Made by a program: the position numbers and the translations under genes. The notes under the pieces are model-generated. The model worked only from the letters and a program-made list of their open reading frames with translations, ran no database searches and was not told the DNA's origin. This document shows, one piece after another, positions 23,249 to 33,106 of a DNA stretch of 50,253 nucleotides. The stretch is from Nitriliruptoraceae bacterium. GTDB lineage: Bacteria; Actinomycetota; Nitriliruptoria; Nitriliruptorales; Nitriliruptoraceae. The stretch spans positions 1-50,253 of the forward strand of contig SLRZ01000147.1 in the NCBI GenBank assembly GCA_007130695.1, written 5' to 3'. The stretch's first letter is position 1. Every line of letters begins with the position of its first letter.

Positions 23249-25213
23249 TCAGTCGTCGGCCGGTTCGGCCTCGTCGTCGTCCGCCTCCGCACCGTCCTCG
23301 GCGACCGCGCCGTCGTCGTCCAGCAGCGATTCGAGCTCACGCACCAACCGGCCGGCGATCGGCCCGGCGACGCGGCCACCGGCGCCGCCCTCCTCGACGA
23401 GCACCGCGAAGCCAAGTCCCTCGTAGGAGCCGATGAACCAGGCGTGCTCGACGTCGTCGGCCGCCTCGGCCGTGCCCGTCTTGCCCCGCACGCCGTCGGC
23501 GACGTCGGCCTCCGTGCCGGTGCCGTCGGTGACGGCTTCGCGGAGCAGGTCCCGCAGGTCGTCGAGGATCCCGTCGGCCAGGTCCCGCTCCTCGTCGCGC
23601 TCGCGGTCGACCAGTAGGTGGGGCGGATACCACGTCCCGCTGTCCGCGGCCGCGGCCACCGAGGCGAGGTGCAGCGGGCTCGAGGCGACCCGGGCCTGCC
23701 CGAACGCGGCGGCACCCAGTTCGGCGTCGTCGCCGGGTTCGGCGAAGACCCCGCCCCGGGCGCTCAGTCCCAGGTCGGGCTCCCACCCGAAGCCGAAGCG
23801 CCCGGCGGCCTCGGTGAGCGCCGACGCCCCGAGCTCGGCCGCCAGGGGCGCGAAGGTGGTGTTGCAGGACGCGGCGAAGGCCTCCCGCAGGGTCGTGGTG
23901 CCCAGGTCCACGTCGCCGGCGTTGGTGATCGCCAGCCCGCCGACCCGGGTGTCCTCGGGGCAGGTGACCTCGTCGTCGGGGTCCATCCCGTCGGCGAGCA
24001 GGGCCTCGAGGGTGACGACCTTGAACGTGGAGCCCGGCGCATAGGTACCCGACCAGGCCCGGTTGTAGCCCCCCAGGGGCCGGCTCGCGCTGCCCCGGAC
24101 CGCGCCGCTGTCGGCGTCGACGACCACGATCGCGGCCGTGGTCTCCACGCCGACGAGGGCGTTCTCCACGGCCCGCTGGACGGTCACGTCCAGGGTGGTC
24201 TCCAGCGGCTCGGACGGGTCGGCCTGGTATTCGAGGATGGTCTCGCGGACCGGCCCGTCCTCGCCGTCGCGCAGCGAGACGGTGACCTCGTCGCTGCCGA
24301 CCAGCTCGCGCTCGAACGCGGCCTCGAGGCCGAACTGTCCGACCACGTCCCCGACCTCGTAGGGCGCGCCGAGCTGCTCGAGCTGTTCCGCGGTGGCCTC
24401 GTCGACGCGCCCGACCACGTGCTGGGCGAAATGTTCCTCGAGCAGGCTGCGGCCCTCGGTGGTCCGGCGCAGCACCCCGTCGAGGTCGCGCAGATCCGCC
24501 CAGGCGTCCTCGCCCCGCTCGCTGCTGAGCGTGACGACGGGGTAGAACCAGTCGTCGACCAGGTCGCCCCGGCCGAGCTCGCGTGCTGCCCGTTCGCCGG
24601 TGCCCGGCACGGCGTCGTCGAACGCCTCGGCGACCGCCTCGGCATCGGTGACGGTGGACGGTTCGAAGCCGAGGGTGACCTGCTCGCCCTGCCCGGCGAG
24701 CTCCGTCCCGTCATGGGCGAGGATCGGTGCCCGCTCGACGGGTGCGGTCGAAACGTCGAAGACCAGTCCGGGCTGGAGCTCTGGGTGCACCGAGGCGTGG
24801 TCCCAGGCCACGTCCCACTCCCCGCGTTCGCGCAGCAGTTCGAGCTCGATGTCCCAGACGAGGTCGTCGGCGTAGGGGACCTCCCAGCGCAGCTCCACCC
24901 CGGTGACCGCCCGGCCCGCGTCCTCGTTGCCGTCGTGTCGGGTGACGGCGGTGGTCAGCGTCTCCGGTTCGATCGCCGAACGCAGCTGGTCGTGCACCTC
25001 GACGAAGTCCTCGTCGGGGGAGCGGACGAGCGCGGCCATCTCCTCGTGGCGGGCCGCCTCCCAGGCCTCGAGGTAGGCCGCCGCGGTGGCCTCGGCGGTG
25101 TCGCCCGGTTCGTCCTCGCCGAACAGGCCGCCGCCCTCGAGCAGCCACCAGCCAACGCCGGCGACGGCCCCGAGGACGAGCACCGCCGCCAGGCCCGCGA
25201 TCAGGTTGCGCAA
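23249..25213 (-). CDS. Class B penicillin-binding protein with NTF2-like N-terminal domain
   Basis: 654 residues. One N-terminal membrane anchor (about 4-24), then a MecA-N/NTF2-like domain (TAEATAAAYLEAWEAARHEE), a dimerisation domain, and the transpeptidase with all three motifs: STFK (Ser395-Lys398), SCN in AFAASCNTTF, and KTG at 578-580. A highly acidic tail ends the protein. It cross-links peptidoglycan on the outer face; the layout resembles Mycobacterium Rv2864c and staphylococcal PBP2a. ATG at 25213. No partner SEDS (FtsW/RodA) gene is next to it. Same strand as the DUF4349 lipoprotein 73 bases upstream. Confidence 0.92.
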   Translation of the reverse strand: MRNLIAGLAAVLVLGAVAGVGWWLLEGGGLFGEDEPGDTAEATAAAYLEAWEAARHEEMAALVRSPDEDFVEVHDQLRSAIEPETLTTAVTRHDGNEDAGRAVTGVELRWEVPYADDLVWDIELELLRERGEWDVAWDHASVHPELQPGLVFDVSTAPVERAPILAHDGTELAGQGEQVTLGFEPSTVTDAEAVAEAFDDAVPGTGERAARELGRGDLVDDWFYPVVTLSSERGEDAWADLRDLDGVLRRTTEGRSLLEEHFAQHVVGRVDEATAEQLEQLGAPYEVGDVVGQFGLEAAFERELVGSDEVTVSLRDGEDGPVRETILEYQADPSEPLETTLDVTVQRAVENALVGVETTAAIVVVDADSGAVRGSASRPLGGYNRAWSGTYAPGSTFKVVTLEALLADGMDPDDEVTCPEDTRVGGLAITNAGDVDLGTTTLREAFAASCNTTFAPLAAELGASALTEAAGRFGFGWEPDLGLSARGGVFAEPGDDAELGAAAFGQARVASSPLHLASVAAAADSGTWYPPHLLVDRERDEERDLADGILDDLRDLLREAVTDGTGTEADVADGVRGKTGTAEAADDVEHAWFIGSYEGLGFAVLVEEGGAGGRVAGPIAGRLVRELESLLDDDGAVAEDGAEADDDEAEPADD

Positions 25214-25286
25214 GCTGCCTCGTCCTTCGTGCCGCCGGGTGGCCCTCGACGGTAGCGGTTGGGGGAGGGCCCTCCCGGGGCCGGGC

Positions 25287-26237
25287 TCAGCCGGTGTGCT
25301 CGGGGGTGGGCGCCGCCGTGCGGGTCCGGGCCCGGCGCCAGACCGCGAGGAGCGCCAGCACGGGCAGGGCGAGGATCGCCACCACCGGCAGGACCCCGAC
25401 GGTGAGCCAGATCGCGGCGTCGGCGAGCCGGCTCAGGCCGCGCACGGCGGCCGTCATGGCCTCGTGGACCGTCTCGAGGGGCTGCCAGGTGGGGTCCGCC
25501 ACGGCCAGCGCGGAGGGTGCGGGCTCGATCGACACGCTGACGGTGGCGAGCTCGACCTGGTCGGCCAGGGAGGCCAGACGCCCCTCGATGGTGTCCACCT
25601 CGGCGCGGACCTCCCGGATCCGTTCGAAGATCCGCAGCAGGTCGTCGGGGGAACTGGTGTCCTCCCGCACGTCCGCCAGCAGGGAGCGCAACTCCTGTTC
25701 GTAGGCGGTCAGGTTGGTCAGTCGCGCTTCGAGGTCGCTGGTCTCGTTGGTCACGTCGTGTTCGTCGATGCGGCTGACCGGCGCCCGGACGGCCAGTTCC
25801 TCGAGCCCGCGCAGCACCTCGAGGAGGTCGTCCGAGGGCACGCGCAGGGTGATCGTCCCCCGCAGCAGGTTCTCCTCGTCGCGGCGCAGGTCGGTCGTGG
25901 CGACGAAGCCGCCCGCGCGCTCCGCGAGGCGCATGACGTCCTCACTCGTGCGCGCCGAGTCCTCGGCGAGCAGTTCGATCTCGGCCGTGCGGACCACCCG
26001 CCGACCACCGGCCCGTGAGGCCGGGCGGACGGTCGCGTCCGCGGCCGTCTCGCCGTCGTCCGCGGCCTGCGGGGCCCGTTGCGCGTCCGGCATCGCGGCG
26101 GCGGGTGCATCCTCCTCCGCCTCGGTGTGGTCGTTCGCCACGGTCGTGTCCGGTGCGTCGGAGGCCGTCTCGTCGTCCGGACTGCAGCCGGCCAGCACGG
26201 TCAGGGCCAGCAGCAGGGCCACGGTCAGTCGTCGCAT
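25287..26237 (-). CDS. DUF4349 lipoprotein with C-terminal membrane helix
   Basis: 316 residues. Signal peptide with lipobox VLAG-C18, a low-complexity acidic linker, then the DUF4349 domain (VVRTAEIELLAEDSARTSED, GGFVATTDLRR, TLRVPSDDLLEVLRGLEELA) containing a coiled-coil stretch (DLEARLTNLTAYEQELRSLL to VEGRL), and a C-terminal transmembrane helix (about 280-302) with an Arg-rich end. It would be anchored at both ends outside the membrane. Function unknown. ATG at 26237, with GAGGA nearby. Divergent from kgd with 221 bases between, which I find otherwise featureless. Confidence 0.85.
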   Translation of the reverse strand: MRRLTVALLLALTVLAGCSPDDETASDAPDTTVANDHTEAEEDAPAAAMPDAQRAPQAADDGETAADATVRPASRAGGRRVVRTAEIELLAEDSARTSEDVMRLAERAGGFVATTDLRRDEENLLRGTITLRVPSDDLLEVLRGLEELAVRAPVSRIDEHDVTNETSDLEARLTNLTAYEQELRSLLADVREDTSSPDDLLRIFERIREVRAEVDTIEGRLASLADQVELATVSVSIEPAPSALAVADPTWQPLETVHEAMTAAVRGLSRLADAAIWLTVGVLPVVAILALPVLALLAVWRRARTRTAAPTPEHTG

Positions 26238-26458
26238 CCTTCGTCCTCGCCTCGGGGTCGACGGGTGGGACGTCAGGCGACGTCGACCGGTTCCGACGGG
26301 TCTCGCGGACGCCGTGGCCGTGGACCTCCGCCGCCGGACGGACGCTGGGGCGGCCGGACGCCCCGCGCGCCGTGCGCGGCCGGACCGCCCCGGCACCGCA
26401 CTCCTGGCGCCGTGGGCATACCCTCGGGGCGACCCCGCCCCGGAGCACCGCAACCACC

Positions 26459-29400
26459 ATGGCCAGCAGCGCAGAAGCCTCCAGTCGATCCCAGTCGGAG
26501 CTCAACACCTGGCTCGTCGAGGAGATGTACGAGCAGTACCGCGAGGACCCGTCCTCGCTGTCGAAGAGCTGGCGTGACTTCTTCGCCGACTACCGCCCCG
26601 ACTCGCCCGCGGACGGCGGGGGCGGCAACGGGAGCAAGACGGAGCAGAAGAAGAAGGACACGGGCGAACCGGGCCGCCGTCGGGCCGTCGCCCAGGTCAG
26701 CGAGGACGGCCCGCAGCCGGAGAAGCTGCGCGGTGCCGGGGCCCGCATCGTCGAGAACATGGAGACCTCGCTGGGGGTGCCGACGGCGACCTCGGTCCGC
26801 GACGTGCCCGCGAAGCTGCTCGAGGTCAACCGCCGCATCGTCAACAACTACCTGCGCCGCACCCGGGGCGGCAAGGTCTCCTTCACCCACATCATCGCCT
26901 ATGCGATGGTCCGGGCCGCCGAACACGTGCCGGCGATGAAGAACACCTTCACCGAGACGGAGGACGGCAAGCCGGCGGTCCTGCGCCCCGAGGACTTCGG
27001 CCTGGGCCTGGCCGTCGACATCGAGAACGACGACGGGTCGCGCTCCCTGCTCGTGCCGGTCATCCAGAACGCGCAGTTGCTCACGTTCGACGAGTTCCTG
27101 CGGGCCTACGAGGACATCATCCGCAAGATCCGCACGAAGAAGCTCGATCCCGCGATGTTCTCGGGCGGCAACATCACCATCACCAACCCCGGCACCATCG
27201 GCACGGTGCACTCGATCCCGCGGCTGATGTCCGGGCAGTCGGCGATCCTCGGGGTGGGCAGCATCGACTACCCGCCGGGCTACCAGGCGGCCGACCCGCG
27301 CGTCATCGCCAAGCTCGGCATCAGCAAGGTCATCACGCTGACCTCGACCTACGACCACCGCGTGATCCAGGGCGCGGAGTCCGGGATGTTCCTCAAGCGG
27401 GTCCATGAGCTGCTGCTCGGCGAGCACGGGTTCTACGACGAGGTCTTCACCTCGCTCGGTATGCCCTACGAGCCGGCACGGTGGCGGGCGGACTCCTCGG
27501 AGTTCGACAGCGAGACCGACCTGCTCACCAAGCAGATGCACGTCGACCAGCTGTTCAACATGTACCGGGTCCGTGGGCACCTCATCGCCGACCTCGATCC
27601 GCTGCGCCTGACCCCGCCGTCGATGCACCCGGAACTCGACCCGACGTACTACGGGTTGTCGATCTGGGACCTCGACCGCGAGTTCCTCACCGACATCGGC
27701 GGGACCGCGCAGCGGATGCCGCTGGGCGACGCGCTGGGCGTGCTGCGCGACGCCTACTGCCGCACCATCGGCATCGAGTACGGCCACGTCCTCGACCCGG
27801 AGCAGAAGACCTGGATCCGCGAGCAGGTCGAGGGGGTCGACGAACAGGTCTCGGCCGAGGACCAGCAGTGGATCCTCGAGCGTCTGAACTCCGCGGAGGC
27901 CTTCGAGAGCTTCCTGCACACCAAGTACGTGGGCCAGAAGCGTTTCGGGATCGAGGGCGCGGAAGCACTCATCCCGTTGCTCGACCGGGTCATCGAGCGT
28001 GCGGCCGACGAGGGCATCCGCGACGTGGTGATGGGCATGGCCCACCGCGGGCGGCTGAACGTGCTCTCCAACATCCTCAACAAGAGCTACCGGCAGATCT
28101 TCGGCGAGTTCGAGGGCCACATCGACCCCGACACGGTGCAGGGGTCCGGCGACGTCAAGTACCACCTCGGTTTCCGTGGCTCCTACACCTCCCGGGCCGG
28201 TGAGGAGATCGAGCTGCACCTGCCGCCGAACCCGTCGCACCTCGAGGCCGTCAACCCGGTCGTCGAGGGGATCTCCCGGGCGTTGCAGGACCACTACGAC
28301 CAGGGTGAGGAGTTCCCCGTCCTGCCCGTGCTCATGCACGGGGACTCCGCGTTCGCGGGCCAGGGCGTGGTCGTGGAGACCCTCAACCTCTCGCAGCTGC
28401 GCGGATACCGCACCGGTGGCACCGTCCACGTGGTGATCAACAACCAGGTCGGGTTCACCACCACGCCGGACTCGGCACGGTCCTCCTTCTATGCGACCGA
28501 CGTCGCCAAGACCGTCCAGGCCCCGATCCTGCACGTCAACGGTGACGACCCCGAGGCCGTGGTCCGGGTGGCCCAGCTGGCGTTCGACTACCGCCAGCGC
28601 TTCCACCGCGACATCGTCATCGACCTGATCTGCTACCGCCGCCACGGGCACAACGAGGCCGACGACCCGTCGTTCACCCAGCCGCAGATGTACGCGATGA
28701 TCGACAACCAGCGCTCGGTGCGCAAGGTCTACACCGAGCGGCTGGTCCGTCGCGGCGACATCTCGATCGAGGAGGCGGAGGAGTTCCTCGAGGACTTCGA
28801 GTCACGGTTGCAACAGGCCTTCGACGAGACCAAGCAGGCCGCTCCCCCCGAGCCGCCCGAGGTGGTGCCGGCCGGCGAGTCACGGGGTCCGTTGCCGCCC
28901 GTCGAGACCGGGGTCCCGCGCGACCACCTCGACCGCATCGCCTCCGTGCAGTTCGACACCCGGGACGACTTCACGCGCCACCCCAAGCTCGACCGCATCT
29001 TCAAGAAGGCCAAGGAACGCTACGAGTCGGGGTCGATCGACTGGGCGCTGGGCGAGACCCTCGCGTTCGGCTCGCTGCTGCTCGAGGGCACCAACGTGCG
29101 GCTGGCCGGTCAGGACTCGCGTCGCGGCACGTTCTCGCAGCGCCACGCGGTGCAGGTCGACTTCAAGAGCGGTGAGGAGTACCTGCCGTTGGCCAACCTG
29201 GCGGAGGAGGGCGAACAGGGCAAGTGGTTCATCTACGACTCGCTGCTCTCCGAGTACGCCGCGGTCGGCTTCGAGCACGGCTACTCGGTACAGGACAAGC
29301 AGGCGCTGGTGTGCTGGGAGGCGCAGTTCGGCGACTTCGTCAACGGTGCCCAGATCCCGATCGACCAGTTCCTGGTCTCCGGTGAGGACAAGTGGGACGA

Positions 29401-30103
29401 GACCTCCGGGCTGGTCCTGCTGCTGCCCCACGGCTTCGAGGGGCAGGGCCCGGAGCACAGTTCGGCGCGGATCGAACGCTTCCTGACGCTGTGCGCCGAG
29501 GACAACATCCAGGTGTGCAACGCCACCTCGGCGGTGCAGTACTTCCACCTGTTGCGTCGCCAGATCCACCAGGGCGTGCACAAGCCCCTGGTCGTGTTCA
29601 CCCCGAAGTCGCTGCTGCGCTCCCCCCGGGCGTTCTCCCCCCTGGAGGCGTTCACGACCGGGCACTTCCACGAGACGCTCGACGACCCCGCCTTCGCCGA
29701 CGACGGTGACCGCGATCCCGCGCACGCCACGACCGTCGTGTTGTGCTCCGGCAAGGTCGCCTACGACGTCATGGCGGAGCGCGACGAGCGTGACCTCGAC
29801 GTGCCGGTGGTCCGGGTGGAGCAGCTGTATCCGTTCCCGGACGAGCAGTTGGGGGAGATCCTCGAGCGCTACCCGGGGGCGACCGACATCTGCTGGACGC
29901 AAGAGGAGCCGGAGAACATGGGCCCCTGGGGCTTCGTGGCCGGCCGCCTGCGGGAGGTGCTGGCCGGACTCGGCGACGGACGCAGCCTGCGCCACGCCTC
30001 GCGCAAGGCATCGGCCTCCCCGGCGACCGGGCAGCACGTCATCCACGACCAGGAGCACCGGGTGCTCATGGCCGACACCCTCGATCCGGCCGGCAAGGCC
30101 TGA
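26459..30103 (+). CDS. kgd: Multifunctional 2-oxoglutarate metabolism enzyme (Kgd/SucA-type)
   Basis: 1214 residues. The N-terminal helix LNTWLVEEMYEQYREDP is the E1o signature. A Lys-rich linker leads to an E2-like acyltransferase domain with the catalytic His300 in TYDHRVIQG but no lipoyl domain. The thiamine-diphosphate E1 domain follows (GMAHRGRLNVLSNI, HGDSAFAGQGVV, GHNEADDPSFTQP) and then the transketolase C-terminal part (GPEHSSARIERFL). This actinobacterial fusion performs 2-oxoglutarate dehydrogenase E1/E2, decarboxylase and carboligase reactions in the TCA cycle. ATG at 26459; the ribosome site is weak (GGAG about 14 bases away). Confidence 0.96.
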   Translation: MASSAEASSRSQSELNTWLVEEMYEQYREDPSSLSKSWRDFFADYRPDSPADGGGGNGSKTEQKKKDTGEPGRRRAVAQVSEDGPQPEKLRGAGARIVENMETSLGVPTATSVRDVPAKLLEVNRRIVNNYLRRTRGGKVSFTHIIAYAMVRAAEHVPAMKNTFTETEDGKPAVLRPEDFGLGLAVDIENDDGSRSLLVPVIQNAQLLTFDEFLRAYEDIIRKIRTKKLDPAMFSGGNITITNPGTIGTVHSIPRLMSGQSAILGVGSIDYPPGYQAADPRVIAKLGISKVITLTSTYDHRVIQGAESGMFLKRVHELLLGEHGFYDEVFTSLGMPYEPARWRADSSEFDSETDLLTKQMHVDQLFNMYRVRGHLIADLDPLRLTPPSMHPELDPTYYGLSIWDLDREFLTDIGGTAQRMPLGDALGVLRDAYCRTIGIEYGHVLDPEQKTWIREQVEGVDEQVSAEDQQWILERLNSAEAFESFLHTKYVGQKRFGIEGAEALIPLLDRVIERAADEGIRDVVMGMAHRGRLNVLSNILNKSYRQIFGEFEGHIDPDTVQGSGDVKYHLGFRGSYTSRAGEEIELHLPPNPSHLEAVNPVVEGISRALQDHYDQGEEFPVLPVLMHGDSAFAGQGVVVETLNLSQLRGYRTGGTVHVVINNQVGFTTTPDSARSSFYATDVAKTVQAPILHVNGDDPEAVVRVAQLAFDYRQRFHRDIVIDLICYRRHGHNEADDPSFTQPQMYAMIDNQRSVRKVYTERLVRRGDISIEEAEEFLEDFESRLQQAFDETKQAAPPEPPEVVPAGESRGPLPPVETGVPRDHLDRIASVQFDTRDDFTRHPKLDRIFKKAKERYESGSIDWALGETLAFGSLLLEGTNVRLAGQDSRRGTFSQRHAVQVDFKSGEEYLPLANLAEEGEQGKWFIYDSLLSEYAAVGFEHGYSVQDKQALVCWEAQFGDFVNGAQIPIDQFLVSGEDKWDETSGLVLLLPHGFEGQGPEHSSARIERFLTLCAEDNIQVCNATSAVQYFHLLRRQIHQGVHKPLVVFTPKSLLRSPRAFSPLEAFTTGHFHETLDDPAFADDGDRDPAHATTVVLCSGKVAYDVMAERDERDLDVPVVRVEQLYPFPDEQLGEILERYPGATDICWTQEEPENMGPWGFVAGRLREVLAGLGDGRSLRHASRKASASPATGQHVIHDQEHRVLMADTLDPAGKA

Positions 30104-30110
30104 CCGGGGG

Positions 30111-30133
30111 CCGGGCGGCACGCCGTCGCCCGG
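30111..30133. terminator. GC-rich hairpin between convergent kgd and GH-like gene
   Basis: CCGGGCG (30111-30117) is inverted at CGCCCGG (30127-30133) with a 9-base loop; a second overlapping repeat (CCGGCC about 30130-30135 and the following GGCCGG) extends the structure. No T-run. Its position seven bases after the kgd stop, between convergent genes, suggests a bidirectional terminator. Confidence 0.45.
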
Positions 30134-30216
30134 CCTTCCGGGCCGGTGGCGTTCAGCCGCGCGTGCGGTTCGGGACGTCGCGGATCGCCTCGTCGACGGG
30201 CCCCGGACGGGATCGG

Positions 30217-31866
30217 TCAGTCGTCGTGGACCTCGTAGGCGTCCACGGTGTAGTTCACGTGGCTGTCCCACATGATCCACTCGTTGACGTCGCGGTCGAG
30301 CGCGGCCCGGATCTGGTCTCGGACGTACTGACCCCGGTCGGCGACCCCGAGGCTGACCGGGTAGTTGCTGTCCTCGAGCCACGGCACCACCCGGGCGCGG
30401 CCGCTGGCCTCGGTGATCTCGAGGAACTCATCCAGTGAGGCGTGGATGATGTCGTAGGGCTGCTGGACGGGGTTGGCGACGTCGTACTCGCCGGGGCCCC
30501 AGTGGGAGGGGTAGAGCATCGGGGCGACGTAGTCGAGGTGCTGGGACATGCCCTCGATGTCCTGGGCGATCTGGGTCGGACGGGTCGCGGCGATGCCGTA
30601 GACCGAGGCGCCGTGCTCGACGTGGTACGGCTCGAGCGCCTCGTCCGCCCTGGCGACGAAGTCGACCACGGCCTGCTCGAGGGTGGAGCCCCCCGCGTCG
30701 TCGGCCAGCCCGTCGTAGACCATCGCGTCGGGGTCACCGTCCGGGCGGCGGACGTAATCCCACAGAATCCCGTCGACGCCGGCCTGGGCCGCCTCGATGG
30801 CGAGCCCGATGTTGTAGTCCAGTACCTCGTCGTTGGCGAAGCTCGTGAAGCAGCAGCCGTAGCCGGCCGTGTAGGGCTCGCCGTCGGGGGTCTGGACCAG
30901 CCACTCCATGTCGCCGTTGCCCTGGGCGTACTCGCCGAGGTGGGGGTCGTTGAAGGCGACGACGCGGCCGATGACGTGCACCCCCATGTCGTGGAGTTCG
31001 TCGACGACGTCCTCGAGGTCGTAGAACCCGAAGGACGCGCCCATCTCGTTGGCCAGTTCGACGTCGGTGTTGTTGTAGATGCGGCCGCTCTCACCCTTGA
31101 TGTCGAGCTGGACCGAGTTGATCTTGCCGTCCTCGATCATCTCCATGACCTGGCCCCGCAGGCCGTCGTGGTTCCAGGCGTTGCCGGTCACGTGCACCGC
31201 ACGCACCTCGTCGACCTCGACCCGGCTGCGCAGCACCGTCAGCTCACGCTCGTCCACGGTCTCGTTGCCGGCCTCGTCGACGGCGACGATCGTCAGCGAC
31301 TCCGAGGGCGGCTCGTCGTAGGTGACCTCGAAGCTGCCGTCCTCGCCGACCTCGACCTCCTCGCCGTCGACGGTGAGGGTCGCGTCGGGGTCGGTGATTC
31401 CGGCGACCACGGTCTCCTGGTTGAGAAAGACAACGGCACCCTCCGGCGAGGCGACCTCGAGCTCCGGCGGCGTGGCGTCGACGGTGAAGCTCCAGCGCTC
31501 GCTCTGGCTGCCGACGCGGGAGGGCACGGAGATCTCGACCTCGTGCTCGCCGTCGCCGAGCTCGCGGGGGGCGTAGACCAGCGCGCTGTCGGCGAGCTCG
31601 GCGTCCTCGGTGACGTCCTCGCCGTCGAGTTCGACGGTCGCCTCCGCGAGCGTCTCCGCCCGCTCGGCGGTGACCTCGAAGGAGAGCTGCTCGAGCGCCT
31701 CGGCGTTGATGAGGTCGTCGTCGGGTCCCTCGAAGGCGACGTCGTCGTCGGAGCCGCCGAGGGCCATCGTCGCGCCCACGGCCAGGGCGGCCAGGACCAG
31801 CAGTCCCAGGACGAGGAAGGTGCGGCGACGGCGGGTCGCGGAGGTGGGCGCAGGTGAGGTTGGCAA
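30217..31866 (-). CDS. Exported putative glycoside hydrolase (DUF4015-type) with N-terminal Ig-like region
   Basis: 549 residues from TTG 31866 (GGGG about six bases upstream). After PTSATRRRR comes one membrane helix, then a beta-rich Ig-like region with glucodextranase-B-like phrases (VDATPPELEVASPEG, GITDPDATLTVDGEEV), and a C-terminal TIM-barrel region like DUF4015: VRAVHVTGNAWN, NSVQLDIKGESGRI, VDGILWDYVRRPDG, YVAPMLYPSHWG. The WDYVRRPDG acidic residues are likely catalytic. An ATG at 32013 would lengthen it but overlaps the divergent neighbour's start, so the shorter form is preferred. It likely acts on a cell-surface or extracellular polysaccharide, possibly with the adjacent deacetylase. 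Confidence 0.75.
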   Translation of the reverse strand: MPTSPAPTSATRRRRTFLVLGLLVLAALAVGATMALGGSDDDVAFEGPDDDLINAEALEQLSFEVTAERAETLAEATVELDGEDVTEDAELADSALVYAPRELGDGEHEVEISVPSRVGSQSERWSFTVDATPPELEVASPEGAVVFLNQETVVAGITDPDATLTVDGEEVEVGEDGSFEVTYDEPPSESLTIVAVDEAGNETVDERELTVLRSRVEVDEVRAVHVTGNAWNHDGLRGQVMEMIEDGKINSVQLDIKGESGRIYNNTDVELANEMGASFGFYDLEDVVDELHDMGVHVIGRVVAFNDPHLGEYAQGNGDMEWLVQTPDGEPYTAGYGCCFTSFANDEVLDYNIGLAIEAAQAGVDGILWDYVRRPDGDPDAMVYDGLADDAGGSTLEQAVVDFVARADEALEPYHVEHGASVYGIAATRPTQIAQDIEGMSQHLDYVAPMLYPSHWGPGEYDVANPVQQPYDIIHASLDEFLEITEASGRARVVPWLEDSNYPVSLGVADRGQYVRDQIRAALDRDVNEWIMWDSHVNYTVDAYEVHDD

Positions 31867-32005
31867 CGCGATCCCCGGGTGGTCGGCGTGGAAGCGGCGG
31901 ACGATCGGCCAGCGGACGGCCGGGCCCTCGAGTGGACGGCCAGCAGTGGGCTGACGGTACCGTTCCGGCTCCGCACCGACGCGACGACCGAGGACCTCCA
32001 GGACC

Positions 32006-33088
32006 GTGTCCATTCGACGCCCCCACGTGAAGGCCCCTGCGGCCGCACTGGCCCTCGCCCTGGCCCTGGCCGCCTGCGCCGACGGCGAGCGCGACGACGC
32101 CCGTGAGGACCCCGGCGACGTCGAGTCCGCCGAGCCCGAGCCGGACGAGCCGGAGACCGACGAGGAGGAGGACGAGCCCGAGCCGGAGGAGCCGGAGGTC
32201 GACCCCGCGGAGGTCGGTGCCGACGAGCTCGGGCAGATCCCGGTCCTGATGTACCACCAGCTCCGCGACGACGGCGGCAGCGACTTCGACATGACCCCGG
32301 AGGAGTTCCGCAGCGAACTCGAGTTCCTCTTCGACGAGGGGTACGTGCCGATCACCACCCTGCAGCTGGCACGGGGCGAGATCGACGTGCCGGCCGGCAA
32401 GAGCCCCGTCGTGCTCACCTTCGACGACTCGACCCGCAGCCAGGCCTACCTGGACGACGACGGCGAGATCGCTGAGGACACCTCGATGGGGATCCTGATC
32501 GACGTCGCCGCCGACTACGACGACGTGGAGCCGGTGGCGTCGGTGTACGTGATCTCGGGGTCCCTGTTCGGTGGCCAGGAGGACGGCGAGGAGATCCTCG
32601 CGGCCCTCCACGAGGCCGGCATGGAGATCGGCAACCACTCCCACACCCACCCGAATCTCTCGTCCCTGGGTGACGACGAGGTGCGCGAGGAGCTCGGCCG
32701 CAACGTCGACGTGGTCACCTCCATCGTCGACGACGCCGAGGTGGCCACCCTGTCGCTGCCGCTGGGGCTGTTCCCGAACGACGAGTCGTTGGCGGTCAGC
32801 GGTGAGTGGGAGAGCACCGGCTACGAGCACGATGGGGTGCTGCTGGTGGGCTACAACCCGGCACCCTCCCCGTTCGACGCGGACTTCGACCCGGCGGCGA
32901 TCCCCCGGATCCAGACCAACGTCGACCCCGAATTCCAGTTCGGCTCGGCCTGGTGGCTCCGGGCGCTCGAGGACGGCAGCAACGTGCGCCGCTACGTCTC
33001 CGACGGTGACCCCGACCGGATCTCGTTCCCGGAAGAGGTCGAGGAGGAGCTCGCCGAGGAGCACGCAGACCGGGCGAACCCCTACTAG
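32006..33088 (+). CDS. Polysaccharide deacetylase (CE4/NodB) lipoprotein
   Basis: 360 residues. Signal peptide ALALALALAA-C24 gives a lipoprotein; an acidic E/P-rich linker spans about 27-68. The NodB domain follows: IPVLMYHQLRDDGG, the first motif VVLTFDDS (Asp-Asp binding metal and base) and the zinc motif GNHSHTHPNLSSL. It removes acetyl groups from a cell-wall or exopolysaccharide outside the cell. GTG 32006 chosen as start, giving a normal signal sequence; an inner GTG at 32027 has no ribosome site. Divergent from the GH-like gene, which may act on the same polymer. Confidence 0.88.
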   Translation: MSIRRPHVKAPAAALALALALAACADGERDDAREDPGDVESAEPEPDEPETDEEEDEPEPEEPEVDPAEVGADELGQIPVLMYHQLRDDGGSDFDMTPEEFRSELEFLFDEGYVPITTLQLARGEIDVPAGKSPVVLTFDDSTRSQAYLDDDGEIAEDTSMGILIDVAADYDDVEPVASVYVISGSLFGGQEDGEEILAALHEAGMEIGNHSHTHPNLSSLGDDEVREELGRNVDVVTSIVDDAEVATLSLPLGLFPNDESLAVSGEWESTGYEHDGVLLVGYNPAPSPFDADFDPAAIPRIQTNVDPEFQFGSAWWLRALEDGSNVRRYVSDGDPDRISFPEEVEEELAEEHADRANPY

Positions 33089-33106
33089 AGGCAGTTGGAG
33101 ATTCCC

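Noticed and set aside
26273-28651. 792-codon minus-strand frame opposite kgd
   Set aside because: Antisense artefact of high third-position GC; Kgd is intact across the region.
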